The position numbers were made by a program, and so were the translations under genes. A stretch of 64,000 nt of DNA, from positions 19,128,600 to 19,192,599 of the forward strand of contig NC_092363.1 in the NCBI RefSeq assembly GCF_030848805.1, read 5' to 3'. The stretch comes from Temnothorax longispinosus. Taxonomy: Eukaryota; Arthropoda; Insecta; Hymenoptera; Formicidae. The notes below the pieces were generated by a model. It made no database searches. It saw nothing but the letters and a program-made list of their open reading frames with translations, and was not told the origin of the DNA. Below are positions 11,447-24,544 of this stretch, in pieces (within the stretch, counting starts at the first letter, position 1; each line of letters begins with the position of its first letter).

Positions 11447-12944
11447 TATATGTAATATAGTCAACAAATATACATGATTGAATGTAGAAGAAATATTTTA
11501 AATATATTAATTTTTATTAATGTAACCAGAATATCATTGTGAATAGAATTTTCCGTAATGTTTTATGCTTATAGAGATGTTGCGTAAATATACATGTATA
11601 TATAAAAAAATTTGAAAATGTTATTTCACATAATGTTAACAATTAGTTGCAAATAGCTGATATGTTTTATTTATTTAAGTGTACATTGTAGTCAAACAAT
11701 ATATGTAATATATTCACCTCTGAGAAACAACACTTTCGCAATAATTAAAAACATTAAATTTTCTAGCCATAAGCTAAATAAAAATTGACTCGCTAGATCA
11801 GGAAACTTGCAAGAAAAGAATATATCTTATTAACAATAAGTCATAATCAAAACAACAGATATAATGCGTATTAGTTTCATTATAATATTCTGATTTATAA
11901 CTGAATAGAAAAGAAATAAGCATAAATGATTGCGTGAACTACATTGTTAGTCATATTTACATTTATTGTCAGAGAATTTAAGTTTAGAACTGTGAACAAT
12001 TGCTGCTTTTTGAGCGAGACAAGGCTAAAGGAATCTTTTGTTATGCGTCAAGTAACCATGGTGCTTTTCGATATACAACTGTACCTTCGGGATATAACGT
12101 GCAAAATAATGATGTGTAATTGTTGCGACCTATTAAATTAAGTATGCAAACATGAAACTGATAATATCGACTGCACAATATCCATGTGGATGAGTAATTC
12201 TCTTAGATAATGGTAATAAATTTCTTCTCTTTCGAGAGGAACTGTTACTCCAAAAATCCATGTTCTTATTGTATGTATAGAATATTCGATTTTTATGACA
12301 CGATATTGATATCTATTTTTTGTGTTTTACCTCCATTCCAATCTCATTATTCTAATTTCATTATACCAATATCGACAGTCCTTAAATTATTGATATATAT
12401 ATAAATATAATTTAATCTGCTTTAAGCATAATTACATATCTAATTTCAATAAAAAATAATGGAAAAGAAATACGAGTATAAAAAACTTTTAATTTAATTA
12501 ATTAAAACACTACATTGCATTGTATATTCACAAAATGCCATGAAGCAGTAGAAAAGTAGGTGCATTGCTAATAATAACAGCAAATCGAAAAAAATTTTAC
12601 CATGAGTCCAGGAGCAACATTTATATAAAATAAAAGTTTGTCCTTTTGTTCTTGAATTTATAACAGCACGAGATCTATCTGCTATACTTTCCATTTACCT
12701 ATATATGAATCTAATGGAAAATTGTGAAATATCTTGATAACGTTCACTCGTTCTGTACATGTTTCAGATGCGCAAGGTTATGAATTATATGACTAGAAAA
12801 TTGTATATCATTATTTTAGTACTTCGAAGAAAGTTATATATAAAAAAATTTTATAACATTATATGCGTGCTTCGTAATAAGCAAAAAACCATAACTCACA
12901 ATTTCCTGAGTCCTGTTTTGCAACACGACGCAATAATTGTTAGT
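11447..12944. other. Clade A spacer between Gr copies 4 and 5
   Basis: Repeat unit shared with 14592-16100. It holds the inverted promoter-like block at about 11975-12072. No gene seen; short open frames here have no family features. Confidence 0.6.
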
Positions 12945-12981
12945 AGTTTTAAAATTGAACTCGCTCAGTGTAGATAGACTG
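12945..12981 (+). promoter_or_regulatory. Putative core promoter of Gr copy 5
   Basis: AGTTTTAAAATTGAACTCG with AGATAG beginning at +28; ends 128 bp before the ATG, the shortest spacing in the array. Confidence 0.55.
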
Positions 12982-13108
12982 GTTTATGTCAGTTTACGGA
13001 CATCTACATTTAGGAAAGAAGTTCTTGTAAACACGTTGAAGTCACAATGCATTTACGGCATAATTAATATCTCTCAGATTATCGTTCATCCTAAATGCTT
13101 CGGCGAGC

Positions 13109-14591
13109 ATGTTCAATTTGTCATCGATGTTCCAAAGACCGAAAGAAAAAAGAAAAGGAAAAATATGGCAGCTATTCCGCGCTACGGATTTTATGTCGTT
13201 GATGTATCCTTGCTTCTCGTTTTGTCGCATTCTGGGGATATTTCCATACAAAATCAACGCTTCGACCATCAAGGCTTCTAAACAATGCTATATTCTATCG
13301 ACCATTATTATCTGCGTTTTTTGCACGATGAAATTAAAAATTCTCTATGAGATCAATACTTCTAACAACATTGTATTCAAAAACATTGGTACACCAAGGG
13401 TAATTGAACGTAACTTTTTCTACATTAACAGTGGTTTTACAGTAGTCACCACATTTATTTTGAGTGGACCACGAATGCGTTTTCTTCAGACCTTACTGAC
13501 GATCTCCTTGAAATTACCACCGAAATCATATCAGAATTTATCTAAACTGATTCATACCAAGGACATTTTTGGATTCCTCTTTATATCAGTTCAGTTTTCG
13601 ATATTAATATATAACATGCAGTTTAGTATCGACCGCAAGATTTATGTACTATACATTTACTGCCTAATGCATCAGATGGATATGCTATATATAAATTGTG
13701 TTTGCATATTAAAAGCTTGTTTCAAGCAAATCAACGACAATCTGGCAAATCTGCGAGAATTGGACACGAAGGGCGAGCCATATCTTTTGAACGGCACCTA
13801 TCGTGAACAAAGAATTCCATTCCTACTGATGAAGATCATAGCTTTGAAGAAGCAGCATTTGGCAATCAGCGAGACAGTACAGAAGCTAAAAATGGTCTTC
13901 ACTTTGCAACTTCTTTCTACGATAGTTATGACTTTCACTCAAATCACCTTCAATTTGTACTTTTACTTAATGCAAATAAAAGGGGATGTGTCTATGAGCA
14001 ATCAGGAAAGACAGATGTATGACATTGCTTTTGTTACAGTTGTAACATATTTGTCTACAAAATTAATGTTGATAGTATGGGCTTGTGAGACCGGCAAGAA
14101 TCAAGCTATGGAGATCAACAGCACCGTTCATGACGTGTTCAACAGCACCAGCAATCAGCAAATAAAATACGAGGTAGATAAAAAGTATTTATCAACTTTA
14201 ATGACATATTTTATATATCTTTCTAATTATAACGTGTCGCGTACGCTAATGCGATTTTTAATATAGTAATTTTTAATATAGTAAAATTAATAATTATACA
14301 TCTTTCAATCCTATATTTAACAATTTTTTTTTATCTAACGTTGTAGTTACAGCTATTTTCTTTGCAATTATCGCATTGTGAAAATACATTCTCCGCAAAA
14401 GGGCTTACCGTGGACGCTACGCTCCTCACTAAGGTGAGTGATCAATCATATGTTTTCATGAATTAAAAGTAGGTATGTTTGGCTATGTTTTTAGTTTTAT
14501 GGTATTGTTGTTTTAGATGGTAGGTGGCGTTACCACGTATATAGTAATTTTGATACAATTTATGTTTCTGTCGAATTTTTGCGATGGATAA
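13109..14591 (+). CDS. Gustatory receptor copy 5 (clade A), intact, 408 aa
   Basis: Exons 13109-14173, 14347-14433 and 14517-14591. Exon 3 encodes VTTYIVILIQF and a tail ending FCDG. Very close to copy 6: both share the loop residues IERNFFYINSGF, the LTISLKLPPKSY stretch (others read LELSLKLP) and the ETVQKLKMVFTLQLL segment. That makes 5 and 6 a recent tandem pair derived from a copy 4-like gene. Exon 2 ends Thr-Lys rather than Thr-Ala, a variant shared with copies 6, 9 and 11. Intron 1 happens to stay open for about 30 codons, which is an artefact and not an extended exon. Confidence 0.9.
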
Positions 14592-15527
14592 TCTGTAATA
14601 GATGTAATCTAATCAACAAAGAGATACATCATGGTTGAATGTAGAAGACATATTATAAATAAACTTATTTTTATTAATGTAAGCAGAATATTGTGAGTAG
14701 AATCTCCCGTAGTAAGATATTGCATTATACACACATATGTATAGACAAATTTAAAAATCTTATATTACATACGTGTTAATAATCAGTTGCAAACAGATGA
14801 TATGATTTATTTATTTAAGTATACATTGTAGTCAGACAATATATGTAATATTCTCATTTTTGAGAAACGACACTTTTGCAGAAATTTTCGCAGTAATTAA
14901 AAACATTTTCTAGCCATAAGCTAAATAGAAATTGACTTACTAGATCAGGGAACTTGCAAGAAAGGAATACATCTTACTATAATAACAATAGGTCGTAATC
15001 AAAACAACAGATATATAGCTTATTAGTCTCATCATAATATTCTCATTTATAACTAAATAAAAAAGAAATAAGCATAAATGATTGCGTGAACTACATTGCT
15101 AGTCATATTTACATTTATTGTCCGATAATTTAAGTTAAGAACTGTGAACAATTGCTGCTTTTTGAGCGAGACCTGGATAAAGGAATATTTTGTTATGCGT
15201 CAAGTAACTATGGTGCTTTTCGATATACAACTGTACCTTCGAAATATAACGTGCAAAATAATGATGTGTAATTGTTGCGACTTATTAATTAAATATGCAA
15301 ACATAAAACTGATAATATCGACTGCACAATATCCATGTGGATCGGTAATTCTCTTAGATAATGATAATAAATTTCTTCTTCTTCGAGAGGAACTTTTGCT
15401 CCAAAATTCCATGTTCTTATTGTATGTATAGAATATTCGATTTTTATGACAAAATGTTGATATCTATTTTTTGTGTTTTATCTCTATTCCAATTTTTATT
15501 ATACCAATATCGACAGTCTTTAAATTA

Positions 15528-15575
<48 letters not shown>

Positions 15576-16103
15576 TAATCTGCTTTAAGCATAATTACGT
15601 ATCTAATTTCAATAAAAGATAATAAAAAAAAATACGAGTATAAAGAACTTTTAATTTAATTAATTAAAACATTACATTGCATGTACATTCACAAAATGCC
15701 AGAAAGCACTAGAAAGTAGGTGCACTGGTAATAATCACCGCAAATCGAAAAAAATCTTACCATGAGTCCAGCAGCAACATTTATGTAAAATAAAAGTTTG
15801 CCTTTTTGTTCTTGAATTTATATCAGCACGAGATCTATCTGCTATACTTTCTATTTACCCATATATGAATCTAATGGAAAATTGTGAAATATCTTGATAA
15901 CGTTCACTCGTTTTGTACATGTTCCAGATGCTCAAGGTTATGAATTATATGACTAGAAAATTGTATATCATTATTTTAGTACTTCGATGGAAGTTATCAA
16001 AAATTATATAACATTATCTGCGTGTTTCGTAATAAGCAAAAAACATAACTTACAATTTCCTGAGTCCTGTTTTGCAATACGACGCAATAATATAATTGTT
16101 AGT
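14592..16103. other. Clade A spacer between Gr copies 5 and 6
   Basis: Same unit as the previous spacer, with the inverted promoter-like block at about 15127-15222 and an (AT)n tract at 15529-15571. No gene seen. Confidence 0.6.
15529..15571. repeat. (AT)n microsatellite
   Basis: About 43 bases of almost uninterrupted TA dinucleotides with one C. The same spacer position in the neighbouring units has only a few TA repeats, so this expansion is local. Confidence 0.9.
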
Positions 16104-16140
16104 AGTTTTAGAATTGAACTCGTTCGGTGTAGACAGACTG
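16104..16140 (+). promoter_or_regulatory. Putative core promoter of Gr copy 6
   Basis: AGTTTTAGAATTGAACTCG with AGACAG at +28; ends 152 bp before the ATG. Confidence 0.5.
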
Positions 16141-16291
16141 CGAGTTTATGTCAGTTTACGCATTAGCAGCGTGAACAGCAAAAATCTACATTTAGGAAAA
16201 AAGTTCTTTGAAACACGTTAATGTCACAAATGCATTTACCGCATAATTAATATCTCTCAGATTATCGTTCATCTTAAATGCTTCGGCGAAC

Positions 16292-17784
16292 ATGTTCAAT
16301 TTGTCATCGATGTTCCAAGGACCGAAAGGAAAAAAAAAAGGAAAAATATGGCAGCTATTCCGCGCTACGGATTTTGTGTCGTTGATGTATCCTTGCTTCT
16401 CGTTTTGTCGCATTCTGGGAATATTTCCATACAAGATCAACGCTTCGACCATCAGGACTTGCGAACCACGCTATATCCTATCGACCATCATTATCTGCGT
16501 TTTTTGCACGATCGAATTAAAAATTCTCTATGACATCAATACTTATAAGAATATTACATTCAAAAACATTGGTACACCAAGGGTAATTGAACGTAACTTT
16601 TTCTACATTAACAGTGGTTTTACAGTAGTCACCACATTCATTTTGAGTGGACCACGAATGCGTTTTCTTCAGACCTTACTGACGATCTCCTTGAAATTAC
16701 CCCCAAAATCATATCAGAATTTATCTAAACTAATCTATGCCAAGGACATTTTTGGATTTCTCTTTATATCAGTTTTTTTGATAATAATGTACAACTTGCA
16801 GTTTAGTATCGTCCGCAAGATTTATGAACTATACATTTATTGGTTGATGCTTCAGATGGATATGCTATATATAAATTGTGTTTGCATATTAAAAGCTTGT
16901 TTCAAGCAAATCAACGACAATCTGGCAAATCTGCGAGAATTGGACACAAAGGGCGAGCCGTATCTTTTGAACGGCACCTATCGTGAACAAACAATTCCAT
17001 TACTACTGATGAAGATCATAGCTTTGAAGAAGCAGCATTTGGCAATCAGCGAGACAGTACAGAAGCTAAAAATGGTCTTCACTTTGCAACTTCTTTCTAC
17101 GATAGTTATGACTTTCACTCAAATCACCTTCAGTCTGTACATTTATTTAATGCATATAAAAGGGGATGCGTCTATGAGCAATCAGCAAAGACAGATTTAT
17201 GACATTACTGCTGTTGTAGTTGTAACATATTTTTCTACAAAATTAATGTTGATAGTATGGGCTTGTGAGACCGGCAAGAATCAAGCCATGGAGATCAACA
17301 GCACCGTTTACGACGTGTTCAACAGCACCAGCAATCAGCAAATAAAATACGAGGTAAATAAAAAGTATTTACCAACTTTAATGACATATTTTATATATCT
17401 TTCTAATTATAATGTGTCGCGTACGCTAATGCGATTTTTAATATAGTAATTTTTAAAATAGTAAAATTAATATAATTATGCATCTTTCAATCCTATATTT
17501 AATAATTTTCTTTATCTAACGTTGTAGATGCAGCTGTTTTCTTTGCAATTATCGCATTGTAAAAATACATTCTCTGCAAAGGGGCTTACCGTGGACGCTA
17601 CGCTCCTCACTAAGGTGAGTGATCAATTATTTGATTTTATTAAATAAGTGTAATTAGTTATTAAGTAAGTACATATGTTTAGCTATGTTTTATGGTATTG
17701 TTGTTTTAGATGGCAGGTAGCATTGCCACGTATTTAGTAATTTTGATACAATTTCTGTTCATGTCGAATTCTTGCGATGGATAA
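16292..17784 (+). CDS. Gustatory receptor copy 6 (clade A), intact, 407 aa
   Basis: Exons 16292-17353, 17528-17614 and 17710-17784. The N-terminus is lysine rich (GPKGKKKGK) like copy 11. One codon is missing in the fourth hydrophobic stretch relative to copy 5 (SVFLIIMYNLQF). Exon 3 (ATYLVILIQFLFMSNSCDG) and its 3' flank are identical in sequence to exon 3 of copy 11 some 16 kb away, and intron 1 is also nearly the same. This suggests conversion or a block duplication linking the two. Otherwise closest to copy 5. Confidence 0.9.
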
Positions 17785-17839
17785 TCTGTAATAGATGTAA
17801 TTTAGTCGACAAAGAGATACATCATGGTTGAATGTAGAA

Positions 17840-18012
17840 GATATATTTTAAATCGTTGAGTATAGAGGCTCTGTTGGAAATCCAATCGTGAAGAAAATAG
17901 GGCTAATTAAGAGCCATTAGTTCGAACTAATTATTGACTGAACAAATCTTTTGCATCGAGAACAGCGAATGGCTCTTAATTAGCCCTGTTTCCTTCACGA
18001 TATATTTTAAAT
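17840..18012. mobile_element. Short MITE-like insertion with inverted repeats and 14-bp flanking direct repeat
   Basis: A 145-bp insert (17854-17998) is flanked by the 14-bp direct repeat GATATATTTTAAAT (17840-17853 and 17999-18012). The empty site is present in other clade A 3' flanks. Inside, arms of about 32 bp at 17886-17917 and 17969-18000 are inverted copies with two differences. About 30 bp at the left end lies outside the arms, so it is not a perfectly terminal inverted repeat. No coding capacity. Confidence 0.75.
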
Positions 18013-18689
18013 ATACTTATTTTTATTAATGTAAGCAGAATATCATTGTAAGTAGAGTCTCCCGTGGTGAGACATTGCATTATACACACATATGTATAGA
18101 CAAATTTAAAAATCTTATTTCACATACGTGTTAATAAATTAGTTGCAAACGGATGATGTGTTTTATTTATTTAAGTATATATTGTAGTCAGACAATATAT
18201 GTAATATATTCACTTTTGAAATACATTACTTTAGAATTATTAAATAAATCATATTTAATTTCTTAATACTCCTGCGTTATAATTTATATAAATTACTACT
18301 TAAATATTAATAAATCAATTTATTTTTGATGTGCAAAAATATCTATAATTAATACATTAAATTGCGTTTCGAATAAAATGTTGCTTTGCGATGACTGATA
18401 TAGTAATATACAAATGAGTAAAGAAGTTACTTTTTTATTTTATTGATGTTACATTGATGGCGATATTAATGCGACGATTCAGTGATAAATGCAATCTTGC
18501 AAATTTGAAATTATATCTCCACATTCTGCGCTGAAAGCTGAAAGTCGTATAATTTTCAAACATTTTCGTTGTCACCACAAAGTGCCTTTCTTCTTATTCA
18601 ACAAGTATTACGCAGAATTGTACTTCTTTTATTACTTTGTTATTATCGAATCATAAAGTTTCTTTCATATCTGACAATTCGAAAGTCAC

Positions 18690-18790
18690 ATGTCAATAAT
18701 TTTCTCAAATGTTTAACGTAAGTGATGAGATAATTCTTCCAAAATTGAATTTTTTAATGTAAAATTGCACCTTTTTGATATATTTTTGAA
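18690..18790 (+). mobile_element. Mariner-derived fragment, co-duplicated copy
   Basis: Resembles 4530-4625 (shared AATTCGAAAGT, CTCAAATGTTTAA, GTGATGA) but lacks the first helix-turn-helix region. It is non-coding. Confidence 0.5.
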
Positions 18791-19825
18791 TCGTCTGCGG
18801 ACGCGTAAATATTTATAGTTTCAGTACTGCAGAAAGTAATGAAAACGTTGGCTGTTCTAGCCACAAGCTAAGTGTGAGTAGAAACTGACTTGCAATCAGA
18901 GAAATTGCAAGAATGCAGGGAATATATTACTAATCATAAATCAAAACAACAGATACAGTACTTATTCATTTCTTGGTAAAATTGTGATATTTTATGACTA
19001 AATACGGAGTAAATAAGCATAAATGATTATATAAAGGACATTCAAATAAACAACTTACATATAATAAATATTTGATGTACATATACGTATAATTATATGT
19101 ATAAATATGTATAAATGTTCATCAAATATTTATTATACGTAAACTATAATGTATCTGTTATATAATCAGTTAAGAATTTTATTCAGAATATATCGATTAA
19201 TTTTAATCGAGATGGTAGCATCGAGGTAGTAGTACCTCTATTAATTCTATTCGAGGTAATAGCATTGTCTTTGCACTAGAATAAAGTCTTTCGTAAGAAT
19301 ACATTTCTTATAAATGTTTTTCACAATGACATTTCTTAAAATATGCTCAATTTAACAATATTTGCATGTACACGATTTATGCGCGCGTTCACACGCAAAG
19401 TTTATTTTGTTGTATTGAAATAAACGTGCAAAAATTTTTGTAAATCATAATTACCTAGTATAAATTGAGGTAAGAAAATAAATATTTAACATAACATGTT
19501 GTATGAGTAAAAAATAGGTATTAGTATTTTTAAACCCTGAATAACATATTTGCGTGTATATTTATAATTACGCATTTATGTGTATTTGTTTGTTTGTTTG
19601 ATAAGACCCAAAGAACTATATTTTGAAGAGTTGTGATATAAGAACATCCTACTTGAATAAAAATGTAAAGTTTAAAAATAATTAATCTTTATTAATGGAT
19701 CCTTGAAACAGCCATTGACTATCCACGTCGACGGCAATCTGTCTTGTGCTTCGTGTACTCATAATCCATATTGTCATAGCAATTATACATAATTTCTTTA
19801 TATTCTGCGTCCGAACAATAACAAA

Positions 19826-19936
19826 TGTCGATCGAAGAGACCATGGTTACTTCACGACTAACAAGTGACCCATTGAGTCCTTACCACTTGACACTCCCGC
19901 AGTTTTAAATTCAAACTTGGTACGAATAGATCGACA
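19826..19936 (+). promoter_or_regulatory. Clade B distal element and putative core promoter of Gr copy 7
   Basis: Distal element 19826-19869 (GTCGATCGAAGAGACCATGG). Core block 19901-19936 has GCAGTTTTAAA with AGATCG at +28, ending 163 bp before the ancestral start position. Confidence 0.6.
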
Positions 19937-20143
19937 CTGAAGAGTTCGTATTGGTACACATATTTGTTATAAAAAGACAAACTTTAATGGCATAAAAAAA
20001 CTGAAGCTCTCTCAATCATGATTTACTAGGTAATAGAGTGCATTTATAAAGTGATTAATAATTTTTAAAATTGTTAGTTCTTCAACACTCCACTAATTCT
20101 GTTCAGCTTGTCGTCGAAGTTACAAGGACGAGCCAATGCCAAA

Positions 20144-21565
20144 ATGTGGAAAAGATGGCGATTGTTCCACGCCACGGATTTCGAATCGTTGATGTATCCC
20201 TCATTTACATTTTGCTATATTCTTGGAATATTCCCGTATAAGATCAATGCTTCGATTTTCAATATTTCTAAACCACGTTACATTCTTTCTACCGTAGTTA
20301 TGTGTGTTTGTCTTATTGGCTTATTGAGAAGTCTCTATTTGATGGACATTTGTGGAATCCCGAAGTCGAAAGGGGTACCCAGGACTCTTGAGCGTAATTG
20401 CTTTTACATACTCAGTGGTTTTGTGGCGGTCGTTACGCACATTTTGAGTGGTCCACGAATGCGTTTGCTCCAAACCATAATGGAAATCTCTTGGAAATTG
20501 CCTCCGGAGTCATACCAGAAGCTATCCAGACTAATTCACGCCAAGGACATTTTAGGCTCCTTTCTACTACTTATAGAAGTGCCGATGTATTTCATGATGA
20601 ATTTCCATATTGTATTCAAGATTTTCTTAGCATACGTTAGTCTAATAATGTTTGAGATGGATATGCTGTATATGAATTGTGTTTGTGTACTAAAAGCTTG
20701 TTTCAAGCAAATCAGTGATAATCTGGAGCATGTACGGGACCACATGATGAATGATGAAGTATATCATCTCAGTCGAATGTACCGCAAGCAAAGAAGTCCA
20801 TTCTTGCTAATTAAACTAAAGGTCTTGAAAAAACAGCATCAAATGATTAGTAACGCAGTGCAGATGCTGAATACGACTTTCAATTTGCAACTGCTTGTTA
20901 CTATAACTTTATCTTTCGCTGAAATTACTTTTTTGCTCTACTTTCATATATTGTATTGGCAAAAGGGCATTTCGATGATCAATGTAGATGATCGTATCTA
21001 TGAAGTGTTCTTGATGACGTCCATACCGTATTATTCTATAAAAATAATGTTGATAGTGTGGGCCTGTGAATCCACCAAGAATCAGGCTTTGCAGATTGGC
21101 ACCACTATTCATGACGTATTTAACAGCACTGGCGATAATGAAATAAAAAACGAGGTAATAAAATATATTATTTAATCTGTACATTTTCTAAATAAGCTGC
21201 TAGTGCAAGTTTTATACATTAAATCTAAATTTATGATCTAAATTTGTATTTTCCAATTATGTTATTAAGATTTACGATATGATGATTTTGCAGTTGCAAT
21301 TGTTTTCCTTGCAAGTTCTTCATCGCAAAAATATATTTTCCGCAATGGGTCTCACTGTAGATGCGAAGCTTCTCACTGCGGTAAGCATATCGATTATATG
21401 TTTATAAATATTAAAAGAGATTAATTCATTTTCTTAATTTTCGGATTTTGTTTTTAGATGGTGGGTAATATCAGCACGTATTTATTAATATTGATACAAT
21501 TTTTAAATATGTCACATTTTTGCGCTAAAGAAATCGCTACAAATGTTACAGAAATAAATCAATAA
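20144..21565 (+). CDS. Gustatory receptor copy 7 (B1), start codon lost, 401 aa from next ATG
   Basis: Exons (20099)20144-21154, 21294-21380 and 21458-21565. The codon aligned with the ATG of copies 3, 12, 14 and 19 reads CTG at 20099-20101. The next in-frame ATG, at the KMWKRW position, is 20144, which removes 15 residues of the basic cytoplasmic N-terminus but no membrane segment. The frame is otherwise clean through exon 3 (TYLLILIQF, tail with FCAKEIATNVTE), and all four splice sites are good. WACE is followed by STKNQA instead of TGKNQA. It may use 20144, a CTG start, or be losing function. AATAAA follows the stop closely. Confidence 0.8.
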
Positions 21566-22863
21566 AATAAAGAAGGTACAGTCAATTGTGTAAATATCTA
21601 TTTTAGTAGTAAAGATATTATCTTTCTTATTAGAATATTTTAGTAGAGTATGAATAGGCAAAGTTAATATTGCATTGCTGCAATATTTCATAAATCTATT
21701 TTTATTACTTTATTGACGGTTTATTATATATCATTTCCTGGCTTTAAATTGCTGATTTCTCATCTCAAGTTTCAAAATAATTTTAAGACCTGACATAATA
21801 GAGCAATTTGAACAGCGGCATTGTTTCTTGTGACCGGAAATTATAAGAAACACATACTCTGATTAGCGTTACTTGACAAAAAAAATTTTTGTCGGTCTGT
21901 ATAATCTTTTATACCTATGTTTTTTCTAGTTGATATTCTAGTTGATAATGCTATTTATACTCAGCAAATTTAAGTTCAAAACTGGGAACACAATTAAACA
22001 AATTAGTGCATCGAGGAGAGACTAAGGAGATATTTTGTTAAGTGTCAAGTAACCATGGTATTCTTCGATGGACAACTGTACACTCCAGATACAACGTATA
22101 GAATAATGATGTTGCGACTCATAAAATCAAGTATGCAAACATGAAACAGATAATATCGACTGCACAATATTCATGTAAAAGAGTAATTCTCCAAAATATG
22201 CTAGTTTTTTTTCTTCGAATTTTTGTTTTAAAAATCCATATCTTTACTGCGTGTACAGAATACTTGATATTTTTATGACACAATTTAAAGATCTGTTTTT
22301 TTTTTAATTTTCTACATACATTTTAATTTTTATCATACAAATATTCTTAAATTAATAGTTTAATCTGCGTTAAACAGAGTTACATATCAAATTTCAACAA
22401 AAAATAATAGAAAAAACAAAAATATAAAAAGCATTTTTAATTCAACTAAAACATTATATGGCATATTAACAAAATATCGCAAAGCAGCAGAAAGTAGGTG
22501 CAGCGCTAATAATCATAGTAGATCGGAAAAAAGTCTTACCGTGAGCCCGCAACATTCTTTTGTGAAAAGTAAAAGTTTGCATTTTTGTTCTTGAATATGA
22601 GTATAATAGTACGAGATGTATCAGCTATAACTTTTCATGTACCTATATAATGTATATATCTAATGCAAAATTGCGAAATATCTTGATAATGTTCATTCGA
22701 CTTGTACAAGTTTTAGATGCGCAATATTATGAATTATGTGACAGTTATTACATATCATTAACTCATGTGTGCTTCAAAGGTGATAAGATCCATATAATAG
22801 TTACTTCTTATGACATAAAAATTCCCAAGTTCTGTTTTGCAACATGACGCAATAATTGTTAGT
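21566..22863. other. Spacer between Gr copies 7 and 8
   Basis: 3' flank of B1 type, then a clade A spacer with the inverted promoter-like block at about 21966-22072. No gene seen. Confidence 0.55.
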
Positions 22864-22900
22864 AGTTTTAAAATTAAACTCGTAAGGACTAGATAGACTG
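22864..22900 (+). promoter_or_regulatory. Putative core promoter of Gr copy 8
   Basis: AGTTTTAAAATTAAACTCG, then AGATAG at about +28; ends 170 bp before the ATG. Confidence 0.5.
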
Positions 22901-23069
22901 CGAAAAGTTTATTTCAGCTTAGTCGTAAGAACACAGCAGAAAGTTATACACTTAAAAAAAATTCTTGTAAACACGTTGATATCAAAGTGCATTGATAACA
23001 TAATTAATATTTCTTAGATTATATAGTCTATAATTTAAATTATCATTCTCCCATATCGCTTCGGTAAAC

Positions 23070-24544
23070 ATGTTCAATTCGTCATCGATGTTCCAAGGAC
23101 TCAAAGGAAAAAGAAAAGAAAAAATATGGCAGCTATTCCGCGCTACGGATTTTGTGTCGTTGATGTATCCGTGCTTCTGGTTTTGTCGCATTCTGGGAAT
23201 ATTTCCATACAAGATCAACGCTTCGACCATCAAGACTTGTAAACCACGCTATATCCTATCGACCATCATTATCTGCGTTTTTTGCATCCTTGAATTAATA
23301 AATCTCTATGACGCCAATATTTCTAAAAATTATGTAGTTGAAAAAGTTGGGATACCTGAGATGCTTGATTTTAACAGTAGCCACATTGTCGGTGGTTTCA
23401 TAGTACTCACCACGTTCATTTTGAGTGGACCACGAATGCGTTTACTACAAACCATACTGGAGCTCTCTTTGAAATTACCTCCGAAATCATATCAGAACTT
23501 ATCTGGACTGATCCATGCCAAAGACATTATTGGATTCTCCTTTTTAGTCGTACAAATGTGGATATATTTCAATTTAATACGTAATGTCTTGCGCACGTTT
23601 CTTCTATTATACATAGGCTCGCTGATATTCATAATGGATATGCTATATATGAATTGTGTTTGCATATTAAAAGCTTGTTTCAAGCAAATCAACGACAATC
23701 TGGCGAATCTGCGAGAACTTGTGACAAATGGTGAGCCATATTGCTTGAGTGGCACCTATCACGAGCAAAGAATCTCATTTCTACTGATGGAGATTATAGC
23801 TTTAAAAAAGCGTCACCTGGCAATCAACGACTCAGTACAGACGCTAAAAATGGTCTTCAGTTTACACCTTCTATCAACGATAGCTATAACTTTCATTCAA
23901 ATCACTTTATGTTTGTACTATTATTTAATGAAACTACATGGGGGTGAACCTTTGAGCAAAGAAGAAATACAGATATATTACAACGCCTGTATTATGGCTG
24001 TAACATATAACTCTATAAAATTGGTGTTGATAGTGTGGGCCTGCGAAACTGGCAAGAATCAAGCTATGGAAATCAGCACTACCGTTTACGAAGTGTTCAA
24101 TAGTGCCAGCGATAAGCAAATAAAATACGAGGTAGATTTAAACAATTTACAACTTTAGAGGCATATTTTATATATTTTGCTATGTCCCACGCATGCTAAT
24201 GTAGTAATATATCTAATTTATAATTAGTTTTTTAATCTTATATTGAACAATTTTTTAATAACGTTGATAAATAATTACGTTGTAGTTGCAGTTATTTTCT
24301 TTGCAACTATCGCATTGTGAAAATAGGTTCTCCGCAAAGGGGCTTACTGTTGATGCTACGCTTCTCACTGCGGTGAGCGATCACTCATTTGCTTTTATTA
24401 AACAAATGTAGATACATTTAGCTTTATTTTATAGTATTGTTCTTTTAGATGGCAGGTGGCATTATCACGTATTTAGTAATTTTGGTACAATTCTTGGTCA
24501 CATGGAATTCTTGCAATGAAAAATCTGTAATGGATTCGATCTAG
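23070..24544 (+). CDS. Gustatory receptor copy 8 (clade A), intact, 414 aa
   Basis: Exons 23070-24131, 24286-24372 and 24449-24544. Differs from copies 1-6 by the loop IPEMLDFNSSHIVGG and by FNLIRNVLRTFLLLYIG before segment 5, which links it to copies 9-11. Exon 3 reads TYLVILVQF with a longer tail (NSCNEKSVMDSI) like copies 1 and 2. Intron 1 is interrupted by a short duplicated AACGTTGATAAATAATTACG-like stretch just before the acceptor, without harming it. No lesion seen. Confidence 0.9.

Larger units (their letters stand above)
17785..19825. other. Long spacer between Gr copies 6 and 7
   Basis: Holds an inverted-repeat insertion (17854-17998) and a mariner-derived fragment (about 18690-18790). 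From about 18300 it is colinear with the spacer 34440-36240, evidence that spacer and following B1 gene were duplicated together. No gene seen. Confidence 0.6.

Noticed and set aside
14174..14266. C-terminal extension of copies 4, 5, 6 and 11 by reading into intron 1
   Set aside because: A conserved donor, a downstream exon 2 and exon 3 with TYhhhhhQF show this is intron; the read-through merely happens to be open.
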